64,000 nt of DNA, from NCBI GenBank assembly GCA_021442155.1, contig CM038217.1, forward strand, positions 146,445,143-146,509,142, written 5' to 3'. The stretch comes from Cymbidium sinense (Eukaryota; Streptophyta; Magnoliopsida; Asparagales; Orchidaceae). The notes under the pieces were generated by a model. The model searched no databases. It was not told where the DNA came from and saw only the letters and a list, made by a program, of their open reading frames with translations. Position numbers and translations under genes: made by a program. Below, one piece after another: positions 45,011 through 57,500 of the stretch. Every line of letters starts with the position of its first letter. The first letter of the stretch is position 1.

Positions 45011-46520
45011 GGACCCTGTCGGTGTATGATGAATCCACTAAGAAGTGGCTATATCAGTCTTTGCCTATCTCAGGTTTACAAGTCCAAAGGGATAGTCTAC
45101 TGGTTGTGGGGTAAGATTACCCAACCTAAAGGTTGATTTTTGGTGTGCAACAGTTGAGCTAGGAAGAAAGTGTAGCAGACTTACATCTTCTAGTGGGAGC
45201 AACCGTGGTAATGTAAATATCGACAAATCGAAGCGACTGACTACTAAGTTAATGCCATTGTGGACTCATATCAACTCAAAAATAGTCAGAAATATCATTT
45301 TAGTTTAATGGACCCTGTCGGTGTGCAATGGATCCACTGAGAAGGTGCTATATCAACCTTGTCCTACCTCAGATTTATAAATCCAAAGGGATAGTCTACC
45401 GGCTGCGGGGTAGAGCTAGCCAACCTAAGGGTTGCCTTTCAGTGTGCAACGACTGAGCAAGGAAGAAAGCATGTAGACTTACGTCTTCCAAAGCAGGGAG
45501 CAACTACTGGGTGATCTATTTGAAGCATAACAAATTGAACCTGACATAGGGTGACTATTGAACGAATGTCACTTGGGACTTATATCAACTCAAGAGTAGT
45601 CAGTCTATTCTTATAGGGAGTTTTGCTGACACTGCCCTAAAGATAGGATGCCTGCTTGGGAAAAGGTACCATTGAGGGTGTCCTCCTAATCTACAAATGA
45701 ATAAATATTATTTATATGTTTGTGTGGACCCTGTTGGTGTGCGAGGGACCACACTAAGAAGGGGCTCTATTAGCCTTGTACTATCTTAGACTTACTAGAC
45801 CGAGGAAGAATCTGTATATTTGCAAGACAGATTCTTTAACCATAGGGATGGCTACTAGGAAAGGGGGACTGTCTAATCCAAGAGTAACCCTGGGTAGTGT
45901 CTAAATGGGGCCACAAGGGATGTGATCCAAATAGAGTGCCCATAGGAGAGGTCTCGGTAAGGGCATTATCCTGGACCCTGCAAAAGAAAGCCTATAGGTG
46001 TACGGTGGCCAACTCAAGGAGAAAGCATGTAGACTTACATCTGCCATGAGTGGTGTATCCACTGGGTGGGTCACTACCGGCATAGCGAGGACCAACTAAC
46101 CTAAGGTGCTCATTGATGTGCATCAATCAATCTAAGAAGAAAGCTTGTAGACTTACATCTTCTCAGACGAAAATGATCATCAGGATAGTCTGTCGTCGAT
46201 GAGATAGATGCTACCCAACCTAGGGAGACTACTAAGCGAGGAGTCCTATGGGAGGATTGGACTCATACTTGAAGTAGTCAGGAGGAAAGGAGCCACTGGG
46301 GGGACTAACCCTAAGCCTCAAATATACTCGACCTAGTCAGTGCATATGGCTAGTTCAAAAAGAAAGCATTGTAGACTTACATCTTCTTAAACTAGGTCAA
46401 CATGAGATAGCTTATTGGATGTGCAGTAAGGCCTACCAAACTAACAAGGCGCTCATCAGTTTGTAATGGTCAAGTTAGGAAGAATGTGTGTAGACTTACA
46501 TCCTCCTAAATAAGGAACCA
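45000..46520 (+). repeat. Diverged tandem repeats with GTAGACTTACATCTTC motif
   Basis: A unit starting GGACCCTGTCGGTGT occurs near 45,010, 45,310, 45,726 and (degenerate) 45,973, the first two being almost exactly 300 bp apart. Inside and between, GGAAGAAAG...GTAGACTTACATCTTC recurs near 45,175, 45,475, 46,027, 46,147, 46,371 and 46,490. The region lies downstream of the integrase stop of E2 and upstream of LTR-like copy C on -, the position where some large gypsy elements carry 3' non-coding tandem repeats. The 64-residue frame at 45,901-46,095 is not supported. Confidence 0.7.
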
Positions 46521-46818
46521 TTAGGGTGACACACTAGTAGGGTAGCATGTCAGCCTAACCTAGAGCAGCTAATGAGTGAGTGTCATATGGGGCATTCTCC
46601 CACATCAAAGTAGCTCGAGACAAAAAATATGTGTTGTTTCGTATGTGTTGTGTGTAGTTTGTGTTGGTGTTGTGTTAATAAAGGATAGGATGCCACTCGA
46701 GTTCCTTACGCCTACCCTAAACACATCGTGGTGGATTCACAAACAACGATGCCTTCAAAATGGAAGAGATGGAATTTGAGATGAAAATTTTCATTGATAA
46801 TTATTTTTCAAGTGAGAT
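46521..46818. other. Spacer between integrase stop and tandem repeats
   Basis: Includes a TGTGTTG-rich stretch (46,629-46,680). A 67-residue frame on + (46,576-46,779) has no recognisable content. Nothing else seen. Confidence 0.5.
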
Positions 46819-47880
46819 CTATGTATAATATTTCTTTAGGTAGAGCCCATTGATTGGAAGCATCAAGTGCTCTCCCTTATGATTTATGAGCTGATAAGAT
46901 CCTTCTTGGTAGGCATTTTTTATGGCAAAAGGGTCATCCAAAATGAGTTCAAACTTGCCTCCCATCTTATGACGGGCAACAATTGGTCTCCTTAGAATTA
47001 AAACAAGCTCCCCTACTTGAAAATATCTAGGACAGACCAACTTATTATGAGCTTGAATCATTTTGACTTTATATAACTTGAGATTCTGGCATTCTTGTAG
47101 ACATCTCTCCTATAAACAAGCTCTTTTAACCACAACTTAGCATTCTAATTCATTATGATCTTGCTATCCACAGCTATCTTTAGTCATGAGAGTTGGACTT
47201 CTAATGGTAGAACGGCTTCGAACCCATACACTAAGGAGAATGGGGTAGATTGAGTTGGGCTTCTGTATGTGGTGCAGTAAGCCCACAAGGCTTCAACCAA
47301 CTACTCATACCAATATCTCTTATTATCGTTGAGTGTCTTCTTTAATATATGGATGAGATTTTTGTTGAAGACTTCTGCCATGCCATTTGCCCTCGGGTAA
47401 TAGATGGTAGAATATCTCCAATATATGTCGTGTCTCTTGCAAAAGTTGTTGATTTTGGTGCTCTTGAATGCAGTACCATTATCAGATATAATTCATCGAG
47501 GCACCCCAAACTTATATATGATATGGTTCTTGAAAAACTATAGCACATGCTGAGCTATGGCCTCTCTAAGTGGGATCGCCTCCGACCACTTAAAAAAGTA
47601 GTCGGTGGCAGTTACGATGAACTGATGACCCTTGGAAGAAGGAGGGTCAATCGGGTCCACTATGTCGGTACCCTAACACTCGAATGGCCACGAGGCCAAT
47701 GTAGGGTGTAGAATGTTGGGTGGTTGGTGTAGGACCACACCATGCACTTGACATTGGTGGCATCATCTAGTTATATCCATGCAGTCTGTGATTATCGAAG
47801 GTTGGTAGTATCCTAGTCTTTTGATCTTGTCTTTCATCTTTGGACCGAATTGGTGCGCTCCGCATAAACCTGAGTGTACC
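46819..47880 (-). pseudogene. E2 integrase (Ty3/gypsy)
   Basis: On -, in order: a Cys pair CHQCQVHG of the HHCC zinc domain (about 47,735-47,780), LASWPFEC, a stop, GTDIVDPIDPPSSKGHQFIV and TATDYFFKWSEA (first catalytic Asp), FKNHIIYKFGVPR, a stop, ISDNGTAFKS (second Asp), STIYYPRANGMAEVFNKNL (catalytic Glu). The C-terminal frame at 46,819-47,061 has NKLVCPRYFQVGELVL and KGEHLMLPINGLYLKKYYT before the stop. All three catalytic acids (D, D, E) survive, but at least two in-frame stops and frame breaks around 47,100-47,300 disable it. There is no sign of a chromodomain after KKYYT, which argues against the chromovirus lineage. Confidence 0.88.
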
Positions 47881-47900
47881 TCGATCACAATCTTACAAGC

Positions 47901-48203
47901 TTAATGTTTGTCCAAATAGTGTAACCACATATGATTGAAGGACCACTGGTACATGGTGCTATCCATAAGAGCGTAGGAAAGTGCCATCTGCTTCATCTGA
48001 TATGCTAAGGACTTCTCTTGAAGTAGTTTGTCTATATTTAGATAATCTATGAATGGTTTCCTCAAATCTGACTCATCGTCCTTTTTGGAAATGATAACCT
48101 CCCCTTCAAGAGAGAGTCTCTTGATGAGTTCAACAACAATAATGAATAAAACTTTTCTATTTTGGACCCTTATTGGTATGGACTCATATTCTGTACATGC
48201 CAA
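47901..48203 (-). pseudogene. E2 RNase H-integrase linker
   Basis: A 100-residue open frame on - contains LRKPFIDYLNIDKLLQ and MALSYALMDSTMYQWSF followed by HMWLHYLDKH. This is the linker that precedes the integrase zinc domain in many plant gypsy polyproteins (W..P...YL..G.L......A......A..Y.L....LY...). It is open for its full length, unlike its neighbours. Confidence 0.75.
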
Positions 48204-49101
48204 CTTCTTGGCGAGCTTGGCTAAAGCATCTGGTACGGTGTTTTCTCCTCAAGGAATCTTTTAAATGGTAATCTCTAGGATTTGGGCCAACAATTTCACA
48301 GTGTACTTGTGGTGGTGATGGAGCTTAGGCTTTAGGACCTTGTAGGACCTAGCGATTTGATTGATGACGAACTGAGAATCCCCAAAGATGATGATGTTCT
48401 GGATGCTTAGAATAATGACAAACTCTAGACCAGTAATTAGAGCCTCATATTCAGTTTCATTGTTAGTGAATGAGTTGGACAGATGATATAAGAATTCATC
48501 ACATCATGGTCTGGAGTTAGGAGACTATTGTTACTCCTGGTTTTCCTGGGATAGTAGATCATGGTTCATCTCCCTTTTGAGAGGAAGCCGCACCATTAAA
48601 ATACATCTCCCAATGGTGAATGCTAGAGTCCCCTATGTTCATGATTTTCTCATTGAGGAGGTCATCACTAAGCAGAGAGTCAGTAGGAAGTGGGTGTGCT
48701 ACTAAGAAATTGGCCAGTGTTTGTCCTTTCATCGCACTAAGTGGTACGAAAGTAATGTCAAACTATGACAAAATCATAGACTAATGTGCCAACCATCTGG
48801 ATAGCATCGACCGTGTCATGAGATATTATAGCAGATTGATCATAGAGATCAAGTTCACCTTATGAGAAAGCATATAATGATGTATCTTTTGGGATGCAAA
48901 TATTAAAGCTAAGCAATGCTTTTCAATGGGTGGATAATTTTCCTTAGCACAGATTAGACAACGACTGAGATAGTTGAGTGCATTCTCTTTCCCTTCGTCA
49001 TTGACTTGGGCTAACAAAGTGCCAAGGGAGTCATCTGATGTAGCTGGGTAAAGGATCAATGGCTTGCCCGGGATAGGGGCTACTAGAATTGACGGTGTCA
49101 T
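48204..49101 (-). pseudogene. E2 RT-connection and RNase H domains
   Basis: The frame at 48,826-49,101 starts MTPSILVAPIPGKPLILYPA, then SLGTLLAQVNDEGKENALNY, LSRCLICAKENYPPIEKHCLA and HYMLSHKVNLIS, the RT-connection/RNase H-like part of plant gypsy polyproteins. Further downstream WEMYFNGAASS (about 48,586-48,615) is the start of the second RNase H domain, where the usual YFDGA Asp is Asn. Several stops follow, and the rest to 48,204 is broken. Confidence 0.85.
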
Positions 49102-49119
49102 CAGGTAGTGCTTGATGTT

Positions 49120-50205
49120 TTTGAAGGCATGCTAGCACTTATCAGCCCACTTGAACTTGGTGCCCTTCTTGACATGTGCTGAAAATGGTTGGCATCTTTT
49201 TGATAGGTTGGATATAAAGTGGCTTAGATACACCAACTGCCCTTTAAATGATTTGAATTGAGTTAGACTTTTAGGGGGTGGCATTTCTAATATTGTCTTA
49301 ATCTTCTCTGGGTCGATATCAATTTCTCAGTGTCAGACAATAAACATAAGGAATTTTCTTGAAGCTACTCTGAATGCATACTTCAGGGGATTCATTTTGA
49401 GGTTAAATTATTTTAACCGTTCAAAAATTACTCAAAGTCAAAGAGATAGTTTCTTTTCTTTACTTTTGACTATGAGATCATTGGCATAACACTCGACTTG
49501 ATGAAAAACAAGTTCATTAAAAATTTGAGTCATGTCCTACTAGTATGTGGCACTAGCATTTTTAAGGCTGAAAGGCATGACCCTATAGCAAAAGATTTTT
49601 ATCGGGGTTTGAAAGGCAGTGTTTCTTTCATCCTCTAGGACCATCTTTATTTGGTTATATCCATATGAGCCATCCATGAAAGAGAAGATTGTATGAGATA
49701 AGGAAATATCCACCATTAGTTCTGGTATTGGTAGTGAAAATTTGTCTTTTGGACATGCCTTATTTAGATCCCTTAAATCGATGCATTTATGAATGTGGCC
49801 ATTCTTCTTCTTAACTAGAATGACACTAGCCAACCATGTAGAATATTTTTCTTCCCTGATAAAGCTAGCATCAATTAGTTTCTTGACTTCAGAAATGATC
49901 TGTAGTTTAATGTCTAATCGTATGCATCTAGGAGCTTGCTTGATAGGGTTAGCACTAGGCTCTATTACTAGCTTGTGGACTACTACGTCAGGAGATAAAC
50001 TAAGCATCTCTTCGTAACTCTATGTGAAGTAGTCCTTAAACTTAGTCAACAGCCTAACTAAGTCATTGGTTTCAGTATCAATCAACAAAGAACTAATGTA
50101 TGTCAGGCGTGGATTGTCTTCAGTTCCTAAGTTGATTTCTTTGAGCTCATCGATGTCTGATCTTATCTTTGAACTCAGGCAGTGCATCTTTGACTTCAAG
50201 ATCAT
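49120..50205 (-). pseudogene. E2 reverse transcriptase
   Basis: On -, the pre-RT segment (50,020-50,205) has DELKEINLGTEDNPRLTYIS and LLTKFKDYFT. The 49,540-50,007 frame has LSPDVVVHKLVIEPSANPIK, IISEVKKLIDASFIREEKYS, WLASVILVKKKNGHIHKCID, LRDLNKACPKDKFSLP, SFMDGSYGYNQIKM and CYRVMPFSLKNASATY. This is the fingers and palm of a Ty3/gypsy RT. The catalytic box, in another frame near 49,480-49,500, reads YANDLIVKSK, so the first Asp of YVDD is Asn. Downstream (49,160-49,400) come KIKTILEMPPPKSLTQFKSF and GQLVYLSHFISNLSKRCQPF, with stops. The element is dead. Confidence 0.9.
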
Positions 50206-51300
50206 CTGGAGTATCTAAAGTTTCTAAACACACCTCCTCATATAAGTAGCATGATTTGAAAAGAACCTATCAGATTCTAAATGATTGGTGATGACTAAGC
50301 AATAATCATCATTATCAACTAGACCCACTATACTGAATCCTAGTCCTTGTCTTGATCGAGAGATTTTGCATTCATTCTTCCAAATTATTTCAAAATAGTA
50401 TGACTGGTGATTCGACCAAGTATGTGGGATTAACCCTTTCTTCACTAAGTTTAGAACATTTAGCGTGTACCTATCAAAATGTAATTCTATTAAATCTTTA
50501 TATGAATCATCCTCATGTTCTATATCAACTTCTTGACTTGAGGATGATGCTCCCAAGAAGAATCTCTGCATCTTCACATCTATGGATTACTTAGGGGCTT
50601 CATTATCTACCAAACCCTCAACTTTTTATGAGAGAAGTAGGGTTAGAGCTAAGGTTTTCAACTGATGCCTTCTTGTTTCACATGCAGACTGGGATACATT
50701 TATGCTTTGCTTTAGAGCCCAGTCTTCATCATTATGCTTTGGAGCTCTATTCTCAATTGATGCATGACTATTTCATATGCAGACTTGGATATATTTATGC
50801 TTTTCTTTAGAGCTCGATCTTCATCACTATCCAGCTCAAGGGTCACCTCAAAAGGAATCTGTTGCTGATAAGAGCTGGCTAGTGTGCTAATCACATAAGA
50901 CTCATCCTCTGAACTAGATTATAAGCCTATGTGGATAGTAGGTGTACTCCTGGTGGATGTGACATATCTCTTATTGGGTAGCCAATAGGGAAGCTTTCCA
51001 CGTCAGGGGAAGCCTCTGAACTGACCTCTTCCTCTCCCTGATGGAGGTTGGGTCATCCTACCCATATGTTCGAAGGGAGTAATGAATTGTGGGTGGAATC
51101 TAATGTCAAGCTCTACATCTTCTCCTGAGTCCATTTCTCGCTCCCTTTATTTACTTTTTGTTTCACTTTTTTCTTTTCTTTTTATATTTCTTTTTCTTTT
51201 TCTTTTCTTTCTTTTAGTCCCTCATGGGGATCTTGATTAAGCTCATGAGAATGGACTTGTTGGTTTTGGAGAAGGAGATTGGCTGCATCCTCGTATATCC
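50206..51300 (-). pseudogene. E2 protease-RT spacer region
   Basis: Contains two open frames on -: 117 residues at 50,224-50,577 (acidic start, SSSSQEVDIEHEDDSYKDL) and 60 residues at 50,712-50,894. No domain is recognised. In plant gypsy polyproteins this stretch is a variable spacer. An internal duplication is visible: TTTCACATGCAGACTGGGATACATTTATGC at about 50,678-50,706 recurs as TTTCATATGCAGACTTGGATATATTTATGC at about 50,771-50,800, 93-94 bp apart. Confidence 0.6.
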
Positions 51301-51589
51301 TGACCTCATGAACTGTGAATGGTTTAAGATCTCCTTTGACTCAATACTCAATCTCACTGCTTACAAACTTCATGCACTGATGTAGACAGGATGAAACTGT
51401 GTTGTTTTTATATATCCACAATCTCCCGAGCAAAGCATTGAAAGATGTATCCAAGTCTATGATGTGAAACTTAGCTTCAGTCTTTCAATCATCTATCTCA
51501 ATGGCAACACTATAGAGCCTATAGCCCTCACACCATGCTGATCTGAGGGTGTACTTATTGAGGTGATTGGGTACGACATTAAGGAATAG
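51301..51589 (-). pseudogene. E2 retropepsin, C-terminal part
   Basis: On -, immediately after the end of LTR-like copy B, frames give SALFLNVVPNHLNKYTLRS, then (frame change) RAIGSIVLP, then KTEAKFHIIDLDTSFNALLG, RLWIYKNNTVSSCLHQCMKF. The LLGRPWI..........LHQ..KF segment is the C-terminal half of plant gypsy aspartic proteases. The catalytic D-S/T-G and all gag sequence are missing, so the 5' LTR is followed directly by mid-protease: a large internal deletion. Confidence 0.78.
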
Positions 51590-54500
51590 TGCACTATCTC
51601 AAAAAATTGAAATCACTACCTTACAATGGACTAATCAGGACTTATAATACTTACTTCTAATAAAGTTCATTCTAAAGTTTTCTAGGCAAGACCCTATAGT
51701 TAATTACATCCTAAGGAAGGTTCTCCACTCTCATTAAAGTAAATTATTCTCCAAAGATTTTGAAGATAGGACTATTAGTAAATTGGCTATGTTTAGAAAA
51801 TCAAGTGTTATAGATCAAAGGAGAGACTTATTATCGAAGCCAAAAGAAGATGAGTAGGGAATGCTCATGATACTAGGAAACCTAATAAGCATTGCAAACT
51901 ATCCTATGGTTGGGCTTATATGTTTGAAATTGAAGAGAATTATATGTTTGAGTTAAAATTTTATTAGAAAACTAGGACTTATAATCCCATAATACAATAT
52001 AATGAAAATTCCTAAGAGGTGAGGATTTATGCTTGTAGCCCGAGGAGAAAAATAACCTCAAATTCTAAATCTAAGGAGCTTTATTGAGTGCCAAACCATG
52101 TCCTAAATCTAAGACAAAAAAATGGGTATATTGTTTACCTCCACAAGAGAGGGTAAATCACCCGGCTGCTGGACTTATAACCGTCTGGAGTGGTAGCCAG
52201 CTAACTCCTCATATATTTTAAAATTATGTGGTCAAGTCATATGTTTTGTAAGATAGTTAGGTTGTTATTATTTTGAAAGAAACTAAGGTCCTTAAACCCA
52301 CTCCTTAAGAGAGACTAGAGCATGAGTAGTATGAGTAATGACTTAGTCTAATGCAAATTTTATCAAATTTTATTTGATTTTGGACAATTCATTTTGACCA
52401 AAGCTATAGGATTTCATATGTCTAAATGTATGATGAAATATGGTTATTGGTTAAATCAGAGAGAAAGAGGTGTTTTCCACCATAAGGGAGACCCTCAAAG
52501 GTCAAGTCTTCCCCTATCATGCAAGGATGGATACCCTCTCTTAGCAAGAATGAAATAAGATGATATGCATGATATTAAGCATACAACATTCAACTAAGGA
52601 GTTGCTAAATCTTTTAATTATCTTAATTTAATATCTAGGCTTTAAATGAGGTTATGATTTATTTAAAAAATTAGTTATGAGTTGTAGTTAGGATAGATAA
52701 ATTAAATTTTCTCTATGAGCCTAATCAGATCCTGGCTACACATTAAATCACCATACATGAAGAAACTAGGAAAATATATGCCATTTTTATTAAACAATTA
52801 AAAAACATCAAATAATTTATAAATCCAACGTAAAAGAATAATAGGCCGGTGCAGTCGGGTACCGTCGTACAACCCGAAAAGAGAAATGGGTAGTTGAGCT
52901 CTACCCTTATACAACCCAGTATGTGAAAGAATAATTACAATTACATAAATGAATAAATGTTATGGGTTGTCTTCATATCTCCTTCATTCCTCTTTTGGAT
53001 TTGCTTTCTTCAAGGCATCAGCCTCCCGGATAAAACCTTCTAGTCATATCCTAATCCCCAACTAATCCTAATTCCCAATGCAAAATTACATTAAAAATAG
53101 AAAAAGTAAATCTAACTATACCTGCAAGATAAGTGTTAGCTAAACACACCATACAACCTAAGCAATTATATATATATATAATTTGGACTTAGCACCCTAC
53201 ACATGGGTAAGCAAGTTCACCTGTCCTAATTTAGATTGTGGTTAAGGGTTAAAAAACCTGCAAAAGAAAGTATTTATATTTATTTTAAGCACCCCTTCAG
53301 CACAATCTCCTACATAAAACATAATAGGCTAATCATGGCCTAACATCGAGTCTACGAAGCATACACCCTAACATCCAGTCTACAACAATACATTATAAAA
53401 TAAATATACATCAAACCATGCACCGCCCTAACATAAGGCTAAATGTGGTGACTTAATCTAATGTGTGTATTAATGCTTGTGTGGTATGTTCTAACTAGGC
53501 TTTGTTTTATATTTGTAAGTGTGAAAGACATTTAATTATAAAGATGATTTCACTTTAAGTGGCTTAATGGATTTGCAAGTTTTACTTAATATTTTCTTTT
53601 GTTTCATTTGACCTACATTAAACAATTAAGTGTTATAAAGAGAAGGAAAGAGAGGATCATTCTCTTTTATCCCTACCCTAAAGTTACATCTAAAGTAAAT
53701 TAATTAAATGATTTTTTTAATGAATGGCTTATTACATATTTTTACTTTGTCCTAGGTTTAGGTTCACTTTAAATAATCCCATTCAATAAGAAAGGCATCT
53801 TAGGATTAATTGGAATGAACTACTATCACATAATACATATTTGTTCATTTCCTTCAATTATATATATAGCATGCATATCATTAAGTCCTAAACATACCTA
53901 TACATGCAATTTATATCTTAACACACTTAAATGATGAATGTAAGTAAATGTACTTAGAATTGATGTTCCATTTGGTTGAATTATTTTATCATATTAATTT
54001 AAAGTTCTATCTAAATTCTTATACACAAGCATAAGAAAAGAATAATAAATTATATGACTAATCAATCCAACCACTTAGACACAATATGAATGCATGTCTT
54101 TCTTAAATCAAATTCTACTGAAATCTATGCGTCTCCAAAATGTCAAGACTAATATACCCATTATTAATAAATACATATGGATGTATAAACAACTATAAGG
54201 ATAGAAAACCATGCAAAAGTAAAATTTGATTTATTTAATTTATTTGTGTAAATGGATTAAAGCTCTATCTAAATTTTAATGTCAAAATGCATTAGAATGA
54301 AATCAAACAGGTACGTCGCCAGTATTCTGCACCAGGGGAGTGAGGTAGAAACCTCATTGGGGCTACTTAAAGTTGTGCATCCTCAGAATGTCCAGACTAA
54401 TATACCCACTAACATTTAAACTTATGCAAATCAACATATGAATATAAGAAAGGTACTTTACTTCATACACTAAGCTTATATTCACATGCACCTCATACGT

Positions 54501-57500
54501 ATGTATAGTCAAGCTTATGAATAAGATCAAGATAGCCAAGATGGATGGAGTAGGGCTAGTCTAAGACAAGACAGACCGATCTCTATTCTCCTGCTCGCAT
54601 TTAAAGTCACAATATATATTATTAGTCATTGATAAGCCTTTTTGAAAAAATATTTGCAATTTAATAGAGATAATAGCCACACATATTGTTAATTAAGCCA
54701 ACACATGCAAATTGATATAAAAGAAACCATTTTATTTAATTAATTTTTGAAAGGTATGAATGCTTGAATACAATTGGCATACAATATTTTAACATGATTT
54801 GAAATAAATAAAGAAACACAACCATGTAATTTCATTCAATCCAACTAATTTTTAAGGATAATCATATTAAATGTGCTTATTTAAAATAAACTAAAGTTTC
54901 TTAAAGCCATTTTTTATCTTTATGTTTGATTTGATTTAAGAGATGTGAGAAAGATTTGCTAATCCAAATCCCATTCCCCATGTGTGAGTCAATTTTATTT
55001 AATGAAAAGTAATTAAATTGATTTTATGGCTAATTAGGTTGAGGTATGAATTAAATCAATTAATTATACCCTTACGTACATCACCTTAAGTTAATTAACT
55101 AAATAATGATGAACCAACATGAGATGCAAACATATAGAAAAGTAATTTAGCAATGCTCCTAAGAAATGAAAGGGGATTAATGCAATTAGCTCATAATTGA
55201 TAGTTAATTAAGCTTAAGGGATTTGTTTAATTACTCTTATGATTTTCTCACACATGTAAGCTAATATAATTTCATTAAATTTCTTTAGACTATTAAACAT
55301 CTAAAGAACTACCCAAGGTTGATTAATCAAAGTTAGGAATGAATTGGATTTTAAATTAAGTTAATTAAGCCCTTAATTGGTTAATTAAATCCTTTGATTA
55401 TATTTTAATTAGGAAAATGAAGTTGACTTAGGGAAAGGGACCAAGGAAGAGGCCTTAATCCCAATCCCTAAGTCATTTTAAATAATCAATTAGGCTCTAA
55501 AATAATTAGACTCCCTTTTCTTTCAATTGATTAATTAAGTGGCTAATTAGTTATTTAAACTTTAATTAATTTGAAACAATTGAAGAGGCTTAATGAAATG
55601 GTCATAAGGAGTAAACGTAAACATTTCCCTAAGACTTTTCACTGTAACAGATGGCAATAAGCTTAATTAATTAATTAATTTACTATCTATTTGATTAATT
55701 ATCATTAATTAAGCTAAAAGAGTAATTATGGCTTAATCCATTGATCTCCCTAATTAACTATCCAATAAATTCCAAGAAAAAAAATAAGGGAGGCATAGGT
55801 CATCCCCTAAACATCTCTGAAAAGTTTGAAATTAATTAGATAATTAATTAGAGTGTAATTTAGCTAATTAAATTTTTAATTAAATATTAATAAAGCAGAA
55901 ATTACTTTTCAAAATTAATTAATAATAATTTTTGTGGATTCTCCTCTGAAATACCATTAAAATGAGCCATTATTTATGTTTTTTTTGGATTTTTCTACAA
56001 TTAGTTATGAATTTTGGAAGTTTTAGCATTAAAAATTAATTAACAACCCTAATTAAACCTTAATCCCACTGTCACCATGTGGTGCACTGACATGGTGAGC
56101 TTTCCATGTGGCGTTGTGGAACTGGTTTTTTAAGTAGTCACATCCATGTGCCTCGTTAGCTAGTAGCAGACGCGCTTTCCCGTGGATCATCTGATTTAAG
56201 ATTGGATGATCATGATTAAATCTCACAATTAAAAAGAAAATAGAGAGGATTCTACACATAATCTAATCAGAGCTGTCCATTCCGATCACATAAAATGGAC
56301 GACCCATAATCTATCTCCTCCTGAGCGGTGAGAGATGAAGACCATCCATCATTCATCGCTCGATCCAAGCTCACCTGAGATCGAATAGAGATCAAATTGA
56401 TCCCACACCTTCGGGGAGGCAAAACAAAGAGATCCAATGGTGGAGATCTCATGACATGGAACTTTCCTTCACAAAATACCAACCCATTTTCATACAAGGA
56501 TCAATTTTGAGAAATTACCTCACCATAGCTAATATTCAGTGGTGGGATCGACCGAGGTAACTTCGCCTAGTTGAGGTGAAGCCCTGTTGAGGAGCTTGGG
56601 CCTTGATTTGGGGTAGATCGCTTGGTGGACCAACTCACATGCTTGGGAGCCTCAGCTTTGATTGAACTATGGCTTCCAGTGGCTTTGGGACTCAAGTGAT
56701 GATTCTATTAGCCTCGAGGGAGTATAGAGACGATGCACGCACTAAGAATTGGAGTTTGATGGAGTGGAGAAGAAGTATGAATCGCAATGGGGATGCCCTA
56801 TTTCAATTTCACATGCAGAGGTGAAAATGTTGATTAAGAGAGGTTCGGGGTGCTCTTGGAAGCTCTCTGGGATTTCAAAAACACTCAGGGAACTCACTTA
56901 GTGTGAATGGTGATGAATCTCGCTCGAATTGAGGAAGTATACCCCTCAATTACGTGTGATGGATGGACGGGATCCATCATTGAATTTTTATCGATTCACC
57001 ACCATGAAGGTGCCAGAGGGGTCATCGTTAGGTCCAAATGGCATGCCATGGTTGAAGGAATCTATGAAAGGAAGCTCAGTTTGATATGGGGAGATTGTGT
57101 GTTGATTTCCCTTCCTTGCACCCATTGGGTTCGGCCATGGGTGACTGAGAGGAAGTGTGCTTCCATGGGTCCATGGTAAGTCTTAGGCATGCTTAGGTTG
57201 GGCTTGGTAGGTTAGGTATGCCATGTTAGGAAGTTTGATGGCTGCCTATGAGAGGAGAAAGTGGACTTTACTTCTTATGGAGAGAACCCAATGCAAACGA
57301 GGTGTGTCCAATGGTTAATTCCCTTGGGTTGTGGTCCACTTTACTTTTAGGATGATTTTGAGCTGACCTAGGGCCAATTTAGGTTAGGTTTGGCCAGCCA
57401 TTAGGGTCCCATGGGTTGGTTTGGGGTGGTTTGACTTCATTTGGTAAAAATGGGCACATTTGGGTTCATGTTTGGTTGGGTTGACCAATTGGTCAAATTA

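Noticed and set aside
56907..57179. 90-residue open frame on + in LTR-like copy B
   Set aside because: The aligned part of copy C (about 41,850-42,110) has stops and frame changes, so it is not conserved as coding.
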